A stretch of 64,000 nt of DNA from Ligula intestinalis. Lineage: Eukaryota > Platyhelminthes > Cestoda > Diphyllobothriidea > Diphyllobothriidae. Of the stretch, positions 54,690-64,000 are shown piece by piece. The stretch's first letter is position 1. Each line of letters opens with the position of its first letter. The stretch is from NCBI GenBank assembly GCA_036362985.1, contig JAYGXS010000006.1, positions 17,504,843 through 17,568,842 on the forward strand. Direction: 5' to 3'. Made by a program: the position numbers and the translations under genes. The notes under the pieces are model-generated. The model was given only the letters and a program-made list of their open reading frames with translations, ran no database searches and had not been told where the DNA came from.

Positions 54690-55111
54690 AGTCGGAACAC
54701 TTCAGTGATTGGATTTGGAGTACTGAATCGCGACGATACTCATTAAATCGGTCTAGGTTTACCTTAAAAACATCCACCGAAGGGGACATGACAATATCCG
54801 CAGGAAGGGCATTCCATGCCTGGATTACCCTCTTAGAGAAAAAGAATTTTCTCGGTCAAGTCTTGCCCCAGTCACACGTAATTTGAGGGGTGTCCTCGCA
54901 GCCTAGAGGTGGTGACCCGCTCAAAGAAGTCATTTGTTTGGAGGCAGCAATCCTGAACACACAACATGCGAAATGCCTGGATTAGGTCCCCACGTAGCTG
55001 CATGTAATCCAGAGGGAACAAGTCAAAATTTACCAGTCGGGTCTCATAAGGGAGGTTCCGTTGGCCTCGTCTTTGTACCCTTTCAAGTTTTTTTTGTCTT
55101 TTGCTGTCCAA
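54690..55111 (-). CDS. CR1 LINE C-terminal domain
   Basis: Minus frames: DSKRQKKLERVQRRGQRNLP, YETRLVNFDLFPLDYMQLRG, DLIQAFRMLCVQ, DFFERVTTSRLRGHP, then FFSKRVIQAWNALPADIVMS and PSVDVFKVNLDRF, the standard close of CR1 proteins. It is linked to the reverse transcriptase by a frame shift at about 55100. Confidence 0.75.
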
Positions 55112-56680
55112 GGTCTCCAGGCTTGGATGGGAAATTCCAGTTGAGGTCGCACGAACGTGCCGAATACCTTGCCAAATACAACTTTTTCAAACTTAGCAAA
55201 GGCGCGCTTGATTAGGTGCAAGCTCGACATTGCGGATTTAGCCACTTTCCGTACGTGGAGTGATGGCTTCAGTGAAGGCGTGAACCACACCCCCAGGGCT
55301 TTCTGAGCCTCTACCTCTGGTAGCGGCGTGTGATTCAGGTAATACACCCTCCGAGGCGTAGTGCTGGTTCTACCAAAGCGCATAAGGTTGCAGTTGGCCA
55401 CATTGAATGGCATGAGCCAAAGGCTCGACCATTGCTCCAGTCTATGCAAATGTGCCTTGAGGTTTAATTCGTCGTCTTGGTTGCGTATGACCTTCCAACG
55501 TTTTATGTCATCAGCAAACATTGCGATTTCGCAGTCTAGTCCGCTTATGCAGTCATCAATATATATAATGAAGAGAATAGGGACAAGAACAGATACCTGT
55601 GGAACCCCGCTCTCAACTACTACCTCCGCCGATCGCTGTTCGCCAATACGACCAGTCAAGAAGTTTGCTATCCACTGCAAAAGGTTGCCCCTTACCCCTA
55701 TGCGGCTGAGCTTGTATAATAGACGTTGAAGAGGCACCGTGTCAAACGCCTTCTTGAAGTCTACAAAGGCTGTATGCACCGTATTCCCTTCATCGATCGC
55801 TCGGGTCCATTGTTCTAGACAATAGAGCAGATTGGTCAAGCAGGACCTTCCCCTGTGGAATCCATGCTGCTTATCAGAAAGAAGTTGATGTTGCTCCAAA
55901 AAGTGCATCAGCTCGCGTTTGACTATGCGTTTCATAAGCTTGCAGGATATTGAGGTGAGACTGACCGGTCTATAGTTATTTGCGGTCACCCGACTCCCAC
56001 TTTTGTGGATGGGTGTAAATCCACGCTGCCTTCCAATCGGGTGGCACTTGTCCAGTATTAAGAGAAGTTTGGAAGATTAGGTACAGGGGTACCGCCAACT
56101 CTATGGCTAGCTCTTTTAATAGCTTTGCAGGTATCTCATCCGGACCTGACGACTTCGTTTCTTTGAGCTGAAGAAGTTCTCGCAGAACGGTAGCTTCCGT
56201 GAGTGCAACCGAGTCTATGGTCTGGATCACACCCACACTGCAGTTAATAGCGGTGAACTCAGCCTCTCTCGTAAAGACCGACTGGAAGAAGCAGGATAGA
56301 TGTTCCGCCTTTTCGTTAATCTCGCAAATTTCTACACCGTCGTCTGCTTTTAGCAGAGGAATAAGGTCTCTATTTTGAGTACATTGCCTAACGTAGCTGT
56401 AGAAAAGCTTTTGGTTTCCTACTGCACGATTTATTAGATTACTCTCGAAGTTTTGGCGGCTAATTCGTATCAGGCTCTTAACCTTGTTTCTCTGTGCCTT
56501 ATACCTATTGTACGATTTGGGGGTCCTCTCTCTGCGATAGATTTTGAACATCCTTCCTTTGCAGTTTACGTCCATCTTTAGCGTCAGCGGTAGCCATCGA
56601 GGCCTATTTGTTACTTTTTTACCGTGATAGGACAGAAATCGGTAATTAGTCCGTGTAATACGGCTTTGAATGCCGACCAA
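55030..56680 (-). CDS. CR1 LINE reverse transcriptase (two frames)
   Basis: Frame 56680-55976 holds the linker (RERTPKSYNRYKAQRNKVKS) and fingers: KSSGPDEIPAKLLKELA, LYLIFQTSLNTGQVPPDWK. Frame 55989-55030 holds NNYRPVSLTSISCKLMKRIV, KQHGFHRGRSCLTNLLYC, AFVDFKKAFDTVPLQRLLYK, SGVPQVSVLVPILFIIYIDD, MFADDIKRWKVIRNQDDELN and ALGVWFTPSLKPSLHV. The FADD catalytic pair is intact, but PQGS is changed to PQVS and LGP to LVP, both damaging. The frame shift lies in WESGDRK/NNYRPVS. Confidence 0.85.
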
Positions 56681-57475
56681 TCATCGAGAACGCACCCGGT
56701 GAATAGTTCGTTCCCGTCTATCTCGCTCACTGTGGTTTTCATTTGTGTAAAGTCCCCTCTCCAGATGTTGCGTCCGGTTACCACACTACGATCGGGCACA
56801 GAGAAGAGTGAATATTCCCACTGTAGGACTACGTGATCACTTTTTCCGAGAGGTGGTAAACAGTTTACAATGTCCACGCTATCAGGTGTCTTGGTAAGTA
56901 CTAGGTCTAAGCAATTAGCTTGTTGCCCTTCGCGTAGTCTGGTCGGATATAGGACGTGTTGCGTTAGGAAAGATGCCTGTACTGTGCGCAGGAGTCGTCG
57001 ATCGAAATTTACTTCTGAGCCGGGTGCAGAACTCACATTCCAGTCGATATGGGGGGCGTTAAAGTCTCCCATGACCATGACATCGGATCTCTTAGCAATT
57101 TCTTCGATTCCTTCCATCAGACTAGTGTCTGACTGTTGGTTGCTCGATGGTGGATGGTAGACCGCCATGATGTCAAGGGTCTGTGACCCCGGTGTTCTAA
57201 CGGTGAGCCATATTGCCTCTATATTGCCCGGAAGGTTTTCGGATTTGTCGGACACGAGCAGGCCGTGTCTAACATAGATTAGCACACTCCCACCTTGACG
57301 CCCAACTCTATCTTTTCGGAAAACTTGAAACCCGGGGAGAGCAATTTCCTGGTCGCCTACCTTCGTGGACAACCATGTTTCTGTTATGTAGACAACGTCC
57401 GGTTCCAGTTGGCACGTAATAATCTTAAGCTCATCTTATTTGGAGAGCAGGCTTTGTGCATTGGTGTACATGCAC
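56611..57475 (-). CDS. CR1 LINE endonuclease domain (broken)
   Basis: From about 57475: YTNAQSLLSK, an in-frame TAA, then TCQLEPDVVYITETWLS with the catalytic Glu, GGSVLIYVRHGLL, IMAVYHPPSS, VMVMGDFNAPHIDW (catalytic Asp and Asn), QQANCLDLVLTKTPD and PPLGKSDHVVLQWEY with the final Ser-Asp-His. All catalytic boxes of an exonuclease-endonuclease-phosphatase domain are present. The stop and the frame shift at about 56650 separate it from the reverse transcriptase. Confidence 0.8.
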
Positions 57476-57778
57476 TTTACTTGCTTTGTACGGTGTAATC
57501 CGGTTGTGACAGTCACTTCCTGACCAACGTTCGGAGTATTACGGATTGGTTCAATGTTTTCTTCGGAATTATCTTCTCGTTGCAGATTTTCAGGCCTGCC
57601 TCGCCATTCTTGTTCCTTGACTGTAGTTCCGCTACTAGTTCTCGGCGTTTCAGCCGTTCCGCCAGGGAGTAGTCCGGTTGAAAGAAAACCTCTTTATGCG
57701 CGTGACGTAGGTTAGTTTGTTTAGACAGGATTACCTTAACATGTTCCTTGTTTTTAAATATGATTTTAGCGGTCTGAG

Positions 57779-58378
57779 TCAGAGCATTTCTCCAGTATCT
57801 GCCAGCCTTTTCCCGATACGAAATGACCTCAGCACTTCAAATTCTTTTCCTGGCGGAAACAGATCGCTCAGGACATCGTTAAAGGAAACCATATCTGGAT
57901 CGTTTTGGTCGTTTGAGCGGTCTGAAATGTCTTCTTTTAGCCCCTGTACAACTATGCAGTAATCATGATTCTCTCGGTGTTGTGTGCCCTTAGCTGAAGT
58001 TTTCGCAGCAGTTTTTGCAGTGGGCCTGGAGCTCAAACTGTGTGGTGTGACTGCTTGGTCGGAAGAACTGTCTGAAGTTGCTTCTTGCAACCCCTGAACA
58101 ACTACACCATGTTCACCACCCTGTCGGGAGTCTTTAATTTCGGTTTTGGTCATCTTCGCTGCAGTGGGCATAGAGCTCGAAACGGATGGGGTTACTGCTT
58201 GGTTATCGGATCTGTCTGAAGTTGTCTCACCGGTGTCTATGTTGTCCACTATGGCAGCCTGTACTTCAGGTATAGGCATCATTTGTTCTTCTTTAGGCGG
58301 TCCATGCGCATGCATTGAAGTCATCACTTTTTCCATCGCAGCGATGGTCTGCTGGAGGAGATTGTTCATATTTTCCAT
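57779..58378 (-). CDS. CR1 LINE ORF1 (N-terminal part)
   Basis: ATG at 58378, 199 codons. It starts with a helical segment (MNNLLQQTIAAMEKVMTSMH), then Ser/Thr/Asp-rich sequence. Residues ~53-100 and ~101-150 are an internal duplication, each with the order SD-S(D/S)-QAVTP...SS--PTA, a basic stretch, then (V/I)VVQGL(Q/K)E. The domain then ends FEVLRSFRIGKRL. In CR1-type ORF1 the VV-GL-E box precedes a nucleic-acid-binding C-terminal half. Here that half (KIIFKNKEHVKVILSK, KEVFFQPDYSLAERLKRREL) follows after a frame shift at about 57780. Confidence 0.75.
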   Translation of the reverse strand: MENMNNLLQQTIAAMEKVMTSMHAHGPPKEEQMMPIPEVQAAIVDNIDTGETTSDRSDNQAVTPSVSSSMPTAAKMTKTEIKDSRQGGEHGVVVQGLQEATSDSSSDQAVTPHSLSSRPTAKTAAKTSAKGTQHRENHDYCIVVQGLKEDISDRSNDQNDPDMVSFNDVLSDLFPPGKEFEVLRSFRIGKRLADTGEML

Positions 58379-58489
58379 TTAACCTTCAAGTTTGCTATAT
58401 TTAGAGGCTAGAATATGATATCCTTTGCATCGGTCCTCTGTGTGCGTCGATCGTACCCAATAAGTCAGGCTTTTTGATCACCCGTTACA

Positions 58490-58565
58490 GCGTGCGGCGA
58501 TAGCGTAGATGTTAGCATCGTGGTCTTGTGTTTAAGGGGTTTTGAGTTCGAGCCCCTCTCGCGGC
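58490..58565 (+). other. tRNA-like sequence, probably a SINE head
   Basis: A-box-like TAGCGTAGATGTTAGCATCG and B box GAGTTCGAGCCCC, with GCGGCGA...TCGCGGCG outer pairing. The sequence after the B box (GCGGCGAAATTTGC) resembles GCGGCGGCAATTTCAGC after the B box of the hammerhead SINE at 6.3 kb. No hammerhead core was found downstream. Confidence 0.45.
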
Positions 58566-59400
58566 GAAATTTGCACTTGACCTCTCGTTTGCATTATTTT
58601 CACACAAGTGAAATTTCCACAAAAAAGTTTCAGATGTGAAGCTTTACCTTATATACGAGACAGATAGCCTAAGTCGTCGCTTAGCTAATGTAGGAATACG
58701 TTAAAGGCGAGTATTCTTACTTAAGACGATTAGTTTTCGAATTTAAGAAGCAGAAGTTTGACGGACTACTAGATCAATGTCTAAACGTGGAAAATTTGTT
58801 CAGGGTTGGTAAGAGCAGGCGTAATAACTGAGCTATTTTAATTTCAAACTATGCAGTAAGTTACTCCAATACTAGTGTCAAAGCAAATGTGATAAAATAG
58901 AATTTAGCGACTCAGCCTTGGCTCCTTCGTGTGTACTAGCGTCTGAGAATTTCACCAGCACCTGCGTTGTGGAAGTTTGGTTGCTCCGACCTCGTTTAGG
59001 AAGATTTTCGACGATTGTCTGCTTTGCTAGTCAAAACGTAACTGTGCGAGCAGATAGATTTAGACCAAGGTGGCGACTGAGGAGAAGAATACTGTAGTAC
59101 GGTTTGTTCAGGGAACAAATTTTGTGAGTATCCGGCTTTGTACATAAATCAAGTGTGTTAATCTTGACACACTATCTTTTGCTCGTTGGAAACAAGTATT
59201 TTCTTCTTGAAACGCCACTGCTTAAAAATTTTAATTTTTACTGAAATATAGCAAGTAGTATTGCAGAAAAAATAGTTTGTGCAAGCGTCAAGATACCGTT
59301 CGTCAAGTCATACGTACAACTGTATGGATTCAGCTTCCGATTAAGGACGTCTGCGGAAGCCAACATAACGACATTCAAAGGTAGAACAGTACAAGCTTAG
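58566..59400. other. no gene recognised
   Basis: May include the body of the tRNA-like SINE at 58490. Nothing else is identified. Confidence 0.4.
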
Positions 59401-60200
59401 ACTGGAATGAGTATTTGGAGGCTGTGTATTTTTTGGACAAAATATCTACCACTCTGGCCGGGAAGGGTGTGCCGTACACAACTGATAATGCCCCAAATAC
59501 AGAGTTCGCAGCATCCGACGTTCAAACCCAGGTCCGGAGAGAGATTTTGCACTTTGGCCTGTCACCATAATCACGGCAAAGACTTTGAAGGCTCTCTCCA
59601 GTGAGTTGGCAGAACCACTATACGCTCCTCGAAACATCCTTCGAGACCGGCTGTATACCAGCCAATTGGAAATGCCCATGGATTACACCGTTTTATTGAA
59701 CAAAAACTTACGCATCTCCTATAAGAAAAGCATTGGCTTTCCGATTTCAACTACGGTTTCCGTAGAGGTAGGTCCTGCATGATACACTTGGTCCACTGTT
59801 TAGAACGCTGGACTAAGGAGATAGGTACAGGGAATACGATGCTTGCAGCCTATATTGACTTCCAAAAGGATTCCAATAACATGTCTAATAGCCGCTTTCT
59901 TTACAAACCCAACCGCATAGGAGAAAAAAGTAGGCTTCTGACGTGGATAAGAAACATCCCAGTCAGCTGCTCTTAAGCTGTTCATGTCAGTGACAAGCAT
60001 TCGGCAGAGGCTGCAGTTGAGAGTGGTCTTCCCTTTTGCTCCGTGTGCGAACCTTCTCTGTTTCTTATTTACGTTAACGATTTTTTCAGCGAACCTTATT
60101 ATGATATTGCCATGTTTGTCCATTGAACCAAACTTTGGAGCGTCGTTTGAACTGCAGTTGACTAAACATGCTCAAAATCAAGTCGTCCTAAATGCATAAT
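59400..60200 (+). mobile_element. decayed CR1-type LINE fragment
   Basis: Plus strand: TLKALSSELAEPLYAPRNIL (59580-59640, like the KELAIELAVPLYLIFQTSL block of the 55-kb copy), GRSCMIHLVHCLERWTKEIG (59766-59825), MLAAYIDFQKDSNNMSNSRF (59840-59900), RIGEKSRLLTWIRN (59915-59955), then YVNDFFSEPYYDIAMF (about 60070-60115). Orientation is opposite to the 54-58 kb LINE. Frame shifts abound. Confidence 0.65.
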
Positions 60201-60529
60201 CCCGAGACATCAGCATCATAAGCACACGTCTGGCGTATGCTCTGCCCCTGGCTTATTTCAATGTTTGATGGATAGCCTCGTGAAGGAAATACATTAGTCT
60301 GCGCATATCTTTATAATATATATTACTCGCTGGCCCATCTGAACATAGTAAGATGGATACGCTATATGCAGTGCTAACACGCTTAGAATGTATTGGGCCG
60401 TTGCCTGCCGAGGTCTGACCTTCCTATCGTGACTTCAATCTGTCTAGACCTCAAGGTCATTGCGGTCGTCAGACTTACTGCCGCGAGACACGTACCACCC
60501 ACGCGGTGTCCACCCACACGCTATTCACC
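60201..60529. other. no gene recognised
   Basis: Between the LINE fragment and the LTR-like repeat. It has repeated ACCCACACGCTATTCACCCG-like wording at 60500-60535 but no defined unit. Confidence 0.35.
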
Positions 60530-60810
60530 CGCACGGTGCCCAACCAATCAGAGGCCTACCTAGCCAATGAGCACTTTCTCACACTGTCTACTGGCCTGAC
60601 TGCTCTCAAACCCCATTTGGACCGTGGCTGGCTCTCCTGCTGGTCGTAAGCTCTCCAAATCAAATCTCTGCTCATCTATTCTCCCTTCCTTTGTGTACAC
60701 AATATACTCTTCTCTCTACTCTGGCCTTTTTCGACTTCCCTCCTCTATTAAGAAACCCTGGTCTGAAGATCGCAGTTGTTGGGTTTAACTCAATTAATCC
60801 CTGCGATAAG
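60530..60810 (+). repeat. LTR-like repeat, copy 2
   Basis: Partner of 11225-11620: AACCAATCAGAGGCCTACCT, TAGCCAATGAGCAC, CTTCCTTTGTGTACACAATA, CTCCTCTATTAAGAAACCCT and GGTCTGAAGATCGCAGTTGT. Located 150 bp upstream of a gypsy pol fragment in the same orientation. Confidence 0.4.
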
Positions 60811-60959
60811 AACACACTGGTTTCAAACTCAGAAAAGATAAATGTACTTCCTCGCTGATTCGGTGGATAAAATTGACCTCCATCCACTTGGCCACAAGAC
60901 CAAATCCTCGAAGACGGCGCCGTGTTCGGACAATAACAGTCATTTACGTACATAAATAG

Positions 60960-61450
60960 GTTTAGTTACCCACTTAAGTCGCTTATTGAATAAATCGGCT
61001 ACAATTATCAAGCCTGCTTATCGACTTCTTCGAAAGAAATTGTTGCTGCAGGTTGCCGGAGGTTGAACAAAGTGCTTATGAACAAGCAAAATTGGCACTC
61101 ATTGCAGCCGCTCTCCTGCTTCTCTAGGGCCTTGAAAAGTTTCTCATACTGAAATTCGAGGTGTCCCCATACGACCTTGATTCAGTACTTATGTACCGAT
61201 TGTCTTTTGACACGAAGCTGCCGATTGCCTTCGCATCAAGAAATATGTCAAAGGCGGGAACAGAATTATTTGCAACTAGATGAGGAGGCCCTAGCCATAA
61301 TCTCTGCCCTAAAACGTTTCAATTTGTGGCCGAACCTTCGATATAACCACTATTCACAAACCCCTATTAGGTCTACTAGATAAAAAGTGAGGAAGACAAC
61401 TAATGCCCTCGCTGAGAATCCAACAATGGCAACTCACACTTTCTGCTAAC
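60960..61450 (+). mobile_element. Ty3/gypsy pol fragment (reverse transcriptase end and RNase H)
   Basis: Plus strand in shifting frames: QAKLALIAAALL (about 61085), PYDLDSVLMYRLSFDT (about 61167), LPIAFASRNMSK, EQNYLQLDEEALAIISALKR FNLW (61258-61330) and RIQQWQLTLSANE (61418-61455). This is the RNase H order of gypsy elements of the CsRn1/K02A2.6 type (PIA-ASR, EQNY-QLDKEALAI, RWAL-LS-Y). Stops and single-base shifts occur every 50-100 bases. Confidence 0.7.
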
Positions 61451-61462
61451 GAACGTAGCGGT

Positions 61463-61464
<2 letters not shown>

Positions 61465-61493
<29 letters not shown>

Positions 61494-61509
61494 AAGAAGA
61501 AGAAGAAGA
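61465..61509 (+). repeat. (AAG)n microsatellite
   Basis: About 15 uninterrupted AAG triplets between the gypsy fragment and the 3' end of the PLE. Confidence 0.9.
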
Positions 61510-61540
61510 TTCGATCGCTGCGACAATATGTTTATTTGCC

Positions 61541-61580
61541 TGACGCTTCGATATCCATCGCGGATTCGTCCTCAGTGACA
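61541..61580 (-). ncRNA. PLE-type minimal hammerhead motif
   Basis: Minus strand: CTGAGGA core (61575-61569), helix II GAATCC / GCGAT / GGATATC (6 bp with one bulged A), GAA, then GCGTC in place of ACGTC, so position 15.1 is G and pairs by wobble. Followed by AGGCAAATAAAC, as at the other PLE ends. Confidence 0.55.
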
Positions 61581-63170
61581 TGAGTAGCACAGACGTTTGC
61601 AGTATTTATAGGACACAGTCATTACTGCAAACATACAGTGACAATTAACGTTTATTACCTTCTTGTGCGTGGATTGCTTGTTGGACGGCCCGCGGGCTCT
61701 CACCTGTAGAATTCTCAACACGGGCAGTGGGCTCGGGCGTGATAATTGCTCGGCCATCTGACTCTATGGTGTTGGTATAAAATGAGGCGGTGGCCTGCCC
61801 GTTCCTCAAGGGACGACTTGTTTTGATCAAATTGAATCTCAGCATTGAATACGGATTGGGCAAATCGTTGCATTTGTTTCTGGATTGGGTGCCCGTGAAT
61901 CATGACTCAAGTAGTTCTCGGCTCACCTGATTGTCACCACTTGCAAGAATTTCAGCCTCTTTAAATTTGAACGTCTGACCGGGTCTAGTTGAAGGAGCCA
62001 CAACTTGAGAATTTGCATCATTTCCCCGCACTGCTGCCGCGTGTTCGGCAATTCGCGCCTTGAGAAGGCTGCCAGTTTCTCCGACATAGTTGCTTTGACC
62101 GCAACTGCACCAGATCCTGTAGACGACCCCAGATATTTCTTGCCATGGCAGTGGGTTTTTCGGCTTCATTATCTGACGCCTTATGGTTGCCTCCGGCCTG
62201 TGTGCTACTCCAACTCCCAGTGGTGCAAGAAGGTGGCCGATGGCTTCCGATACGTTTTTGACGTACGGGATAAAACGCCGAACGTTGGGTTCGGTGCGCC
62301 TTTGTTTGCAATTTCGTTTGCGCAAGCACCGGTTGATGAAATTGCGCAGATAGCTATTCTTTCTGAACACCCGTCTAAAGTATTCTATCTCGGCAACTTT
62401 GTTTTCTTCTTCGCTACAGTGTGTCTCAACACGCCGATAGAGTGTTTTTACGCAACTGCGTATGTGGCTGATTTGGTGGTTGCTGTTGTCATTCAGCAAT
62501 TGCATCGTGTTTTCCGCTTTCCTGAACACTTTAGTTTTTAGGTCACCACAATCTTTGCGACAGACGGTGACATCAAGAAAGGCCAGCTGGTTGTTCTCTT
62601 CTTCGTTCATCGTAAATTGGATGTCCGGGAAGACTTTGTTGAGACGTTCCTTGAACGTGAGCAGCTGATCCCGTTCGATGACGACGAAGCTGCCATCAAC
62701 ATACCAAGCCCAAAATTTTAGTCTGTGGTGTTGGGAAACCAGTGACTCTAGCGGCTGCAGGACCGCCTCGGCTATGAGTCCCGAAATTGGTAAAACAATC
62801 GGTGTCCCCTTCATCTGCTCGTAGACCGTTCCATCAAACGTGAAGTACGTCCTGAGACAGAACTTCAGGAGCTGTAGGAATTGCGCGTGTCCAAGGCGAT
62901 TCTGCGTCTCATCGTATTTGTTTCGTAGGAGTAGTTCGACGGTCTCGATTGCCAGATTCTGAGGGATGGAAGTAAAAAGGGACGTGACATCGAGGGAAAC
63001 CATGATATCACTTGGCAAGAGACTTACCCCTTTAAGTTTCTCCAAGAACTGTGTCGACGAGCAGACCGTGGTCTTCGAATCAGCGGTAAGAAATTTAAGA
63101 CGCCGAAACAGCCCCTTTGCCAGTTCGTACAAAGCTATGTGGGCCGCAACGGAGGAAATAATTACTTCGC
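61541..63170 (-). mobile_element. Penelope-like element, reverse transcriptase plus GIY-YIG
   Basis: The minus frame 63132-61900 is open for 410 codons: finger region, VSLDVTSLFTSIPQNLAIET, YFTFDGTVYEQMKGTPIVLP, ISGLIAEAVLQPLE, FWAWYVDGSFVVIERDQLLT, NNQLAFLDVTVCRKDCGD, then linker RCLRKRNCKQ, FIPYVKNVSEAIGHLLAPLG, MKPKNPLPWQE and the endonuclease VVYRIWCSCGQSNYVGETGS with RIAEHAAAV. A frame shift at about 61900 moves the tail (61863-61645) to another frame. The catalytic YxDD is YVDG and the usual GTPMGSP is GTPIVLP, so the enzyme is presumably dead although the frame is long. It is truncated at the 5' end against an RTE fragment. Confidence 0.88.
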
Positions 63171-63540
63171 TACAATCAAGGATGTCTACAGCCCATAGTC
63201 AAAGGAGCCTTTCCTCCTTTCGGCTCTGACGTAACTACCCTGATAGCTGAGAGGACGTCAATTCTCAAGTGCTGCTCTGAACAATTCTCAAGTGTCCTCA
63301 ACCGCCTTCCCACACTCTCTAATGCCGCCATCGACTATCTGCCTCAGATAGAGATCATCACTTACCTTGATCCTCTGCCCGCCCCTCAGGAAACGACCAG
63401 GGCCATGCAGCAACTCTCCAGTGGGAAAGCACCTGGATCGGATACAAGTTCTGGTGAAATTTAAAAAGATGGCGGCCACCGACTTAGGAACCGCCTCACC
63501 ACTTTTTTCCAGGAGATTTGACACCAAAGACAAGTTCCAA
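63171..63540 (+). mobile_element. RTE-type LINE fragment
   Basis: Plus strand, three frames: SPTVKEPF-like start (63190), VLNRLPTLSNAAIDYLPQIE (63290-63350), LDPLPAPQETTRAMQQLSSG (63370-63425) and KAPGSDTSSGEI (63425-63460), then DGGHRLRNRLTTFFQ (63468-63515). This is the LP-L-ET-RA-QQLSSGKAPGSDAIPAEVYKHGG region just before the RTE reverse transcriptase. It ends abruptly at about 63540. Confidence 0.65.
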
Positions 63541-64000
63541 GGGTCTATTGCGTGGTCTTTATGCTATTCAGGTGAAACCCTAACAATAAAGAATGAATTG
63601 CCGTACCTGAAAACAGATGTTTGTTCGGCTGTGAACTGCGACAGCGAAGTTGCGACCAAACATGTTATTTTGGAAACGTCGACGCCGTATCGATTTTGTA
63701 AAGGTAAAATTTGCAAATCTGTGTGATTTTGTGACCTAATGTGCAGTAATAGCAACTATAGGCAATCATCCTTTCAGTTTGCCGAAAGTGTTTTGATGTT
63801 TGCAAATGAATTATGCGAAACTGCGAAACTAAATCTCCCACAATAGAAGAATAGCAAATATTATTCGCTTTCACACAACTAAGGTTTGTTATACATAAAC
63901 GGACAAAAGCAATATTGATTTTGAACAAGCCTGTCTGTCTTGAATGAGTCTTGCTGGCTTTTCCCTATTGTCAAATCCACTGACGTAGATTTTCCTGGTG
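63541..64000. other. no gene recognised
   Basis: AT-rich, with only short open frames. Confidence 0.45.

Larger units (their letters stand above)
53955..58440 (-). mobile_element. CR1-type LINE, near full length but broken
   Basis: Minus strand, 5' to 3': ORF1 (58378-57779, continuing out of frame to about 57560), apurinic-like endonuclease (about 57475-56700), linker plus reverse transcriptase (56680-55030) and C-terminal domain (55111-54690). A ~0.7-kb 3' region follows, ending AATAAATTTGACC and three TGACT repeats at about 53955-53985. The encoded machinery nicks target DNA and copies the element RNA into the genome. An in-frame stop near the start of the endonuclease and frame shifts at about 56650, 55980 and 55100 inactivate it. 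It is the most complete mobile element in the window. Confidence 0.88.

Overview
The window is eukaryotic DNA, almost certainly from a parasitic flatworm and most likely a tapeworm of the Spirometra/Diphyllobothrium type. That assignment is an inference. It rests on very short introns (32 and 45 bases), a host gene split into small exons, and a dense, decayed mix of CR1-type LINEs, RTE-type LINEs, Penelope-like elements (PLEs) and a Ty3/gypsy scrap, plus small hammerhead-ribozyme elements of the kind known from schistosomes. Nothing bacterial (operons, ribosome binding sites) is present.

The one confidently recognised host gene is a MAP kinase kinase 4 (MKK4/SEK1) orthologue on the minus strand. 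Six exons between 30319 and 20383 encode the kinase domain from just before the glycine loop to just before the last subdomain. The first exon(s) and the last exon were not found. The large 6.8-kb intron between its last two found exons is filled with PLE remnants and a dispersed short repeat.

A second, unrecognised host gene is inferred on the plus strand at 45531-52293. A TATA box and ATG exon lead into a 0-1 exon, then a series of exons that all begin and end in phase 1 (162, 147, 147, 60 or 78, 168 nt). Two are a tandem duplication encoding acidic modules. The gene straddles a large inverted duplication (about 46290-48045 and 51165-53140). As a result one 168-nt exon exists once in sense and once, with the same translated sequence, in antisense inside an intron. 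This is the most unusual structure in the window.

Layout: 1-5.5 kb is AT-rich, with two copies of a short repeat and a LINE scrap. 5.5-10.8 kb has an orphan exon, a tRNA-like/hammerhead SINE, inverted PLE ends and a decayed PLE carrying a tRNA-like insert. 11-17 kb has an LTR-like repeat, a PLE 3' half and an RTE 3' end with zinc-finger-like remnants. 17-30 kb is the MKK4 locus. 31-43 kb is mostly LINE and PLE fossils, including a PLE nested in a LINE, plus three orphan exon candidates. 44-53 kb holds the inverted duplication and the phase-1 exon gene. 54-58 kb holds a nearly full-length but broken CR1 LINE. 59-64 kb holds LINE, gypsy, PLE and RTE fragments.

Recurring theme: small hammerhead-like ribozyme motifs appear at the 3' ends of several PLE copies and, in canonical form, in the SINE at 6.2-6.6 kb.
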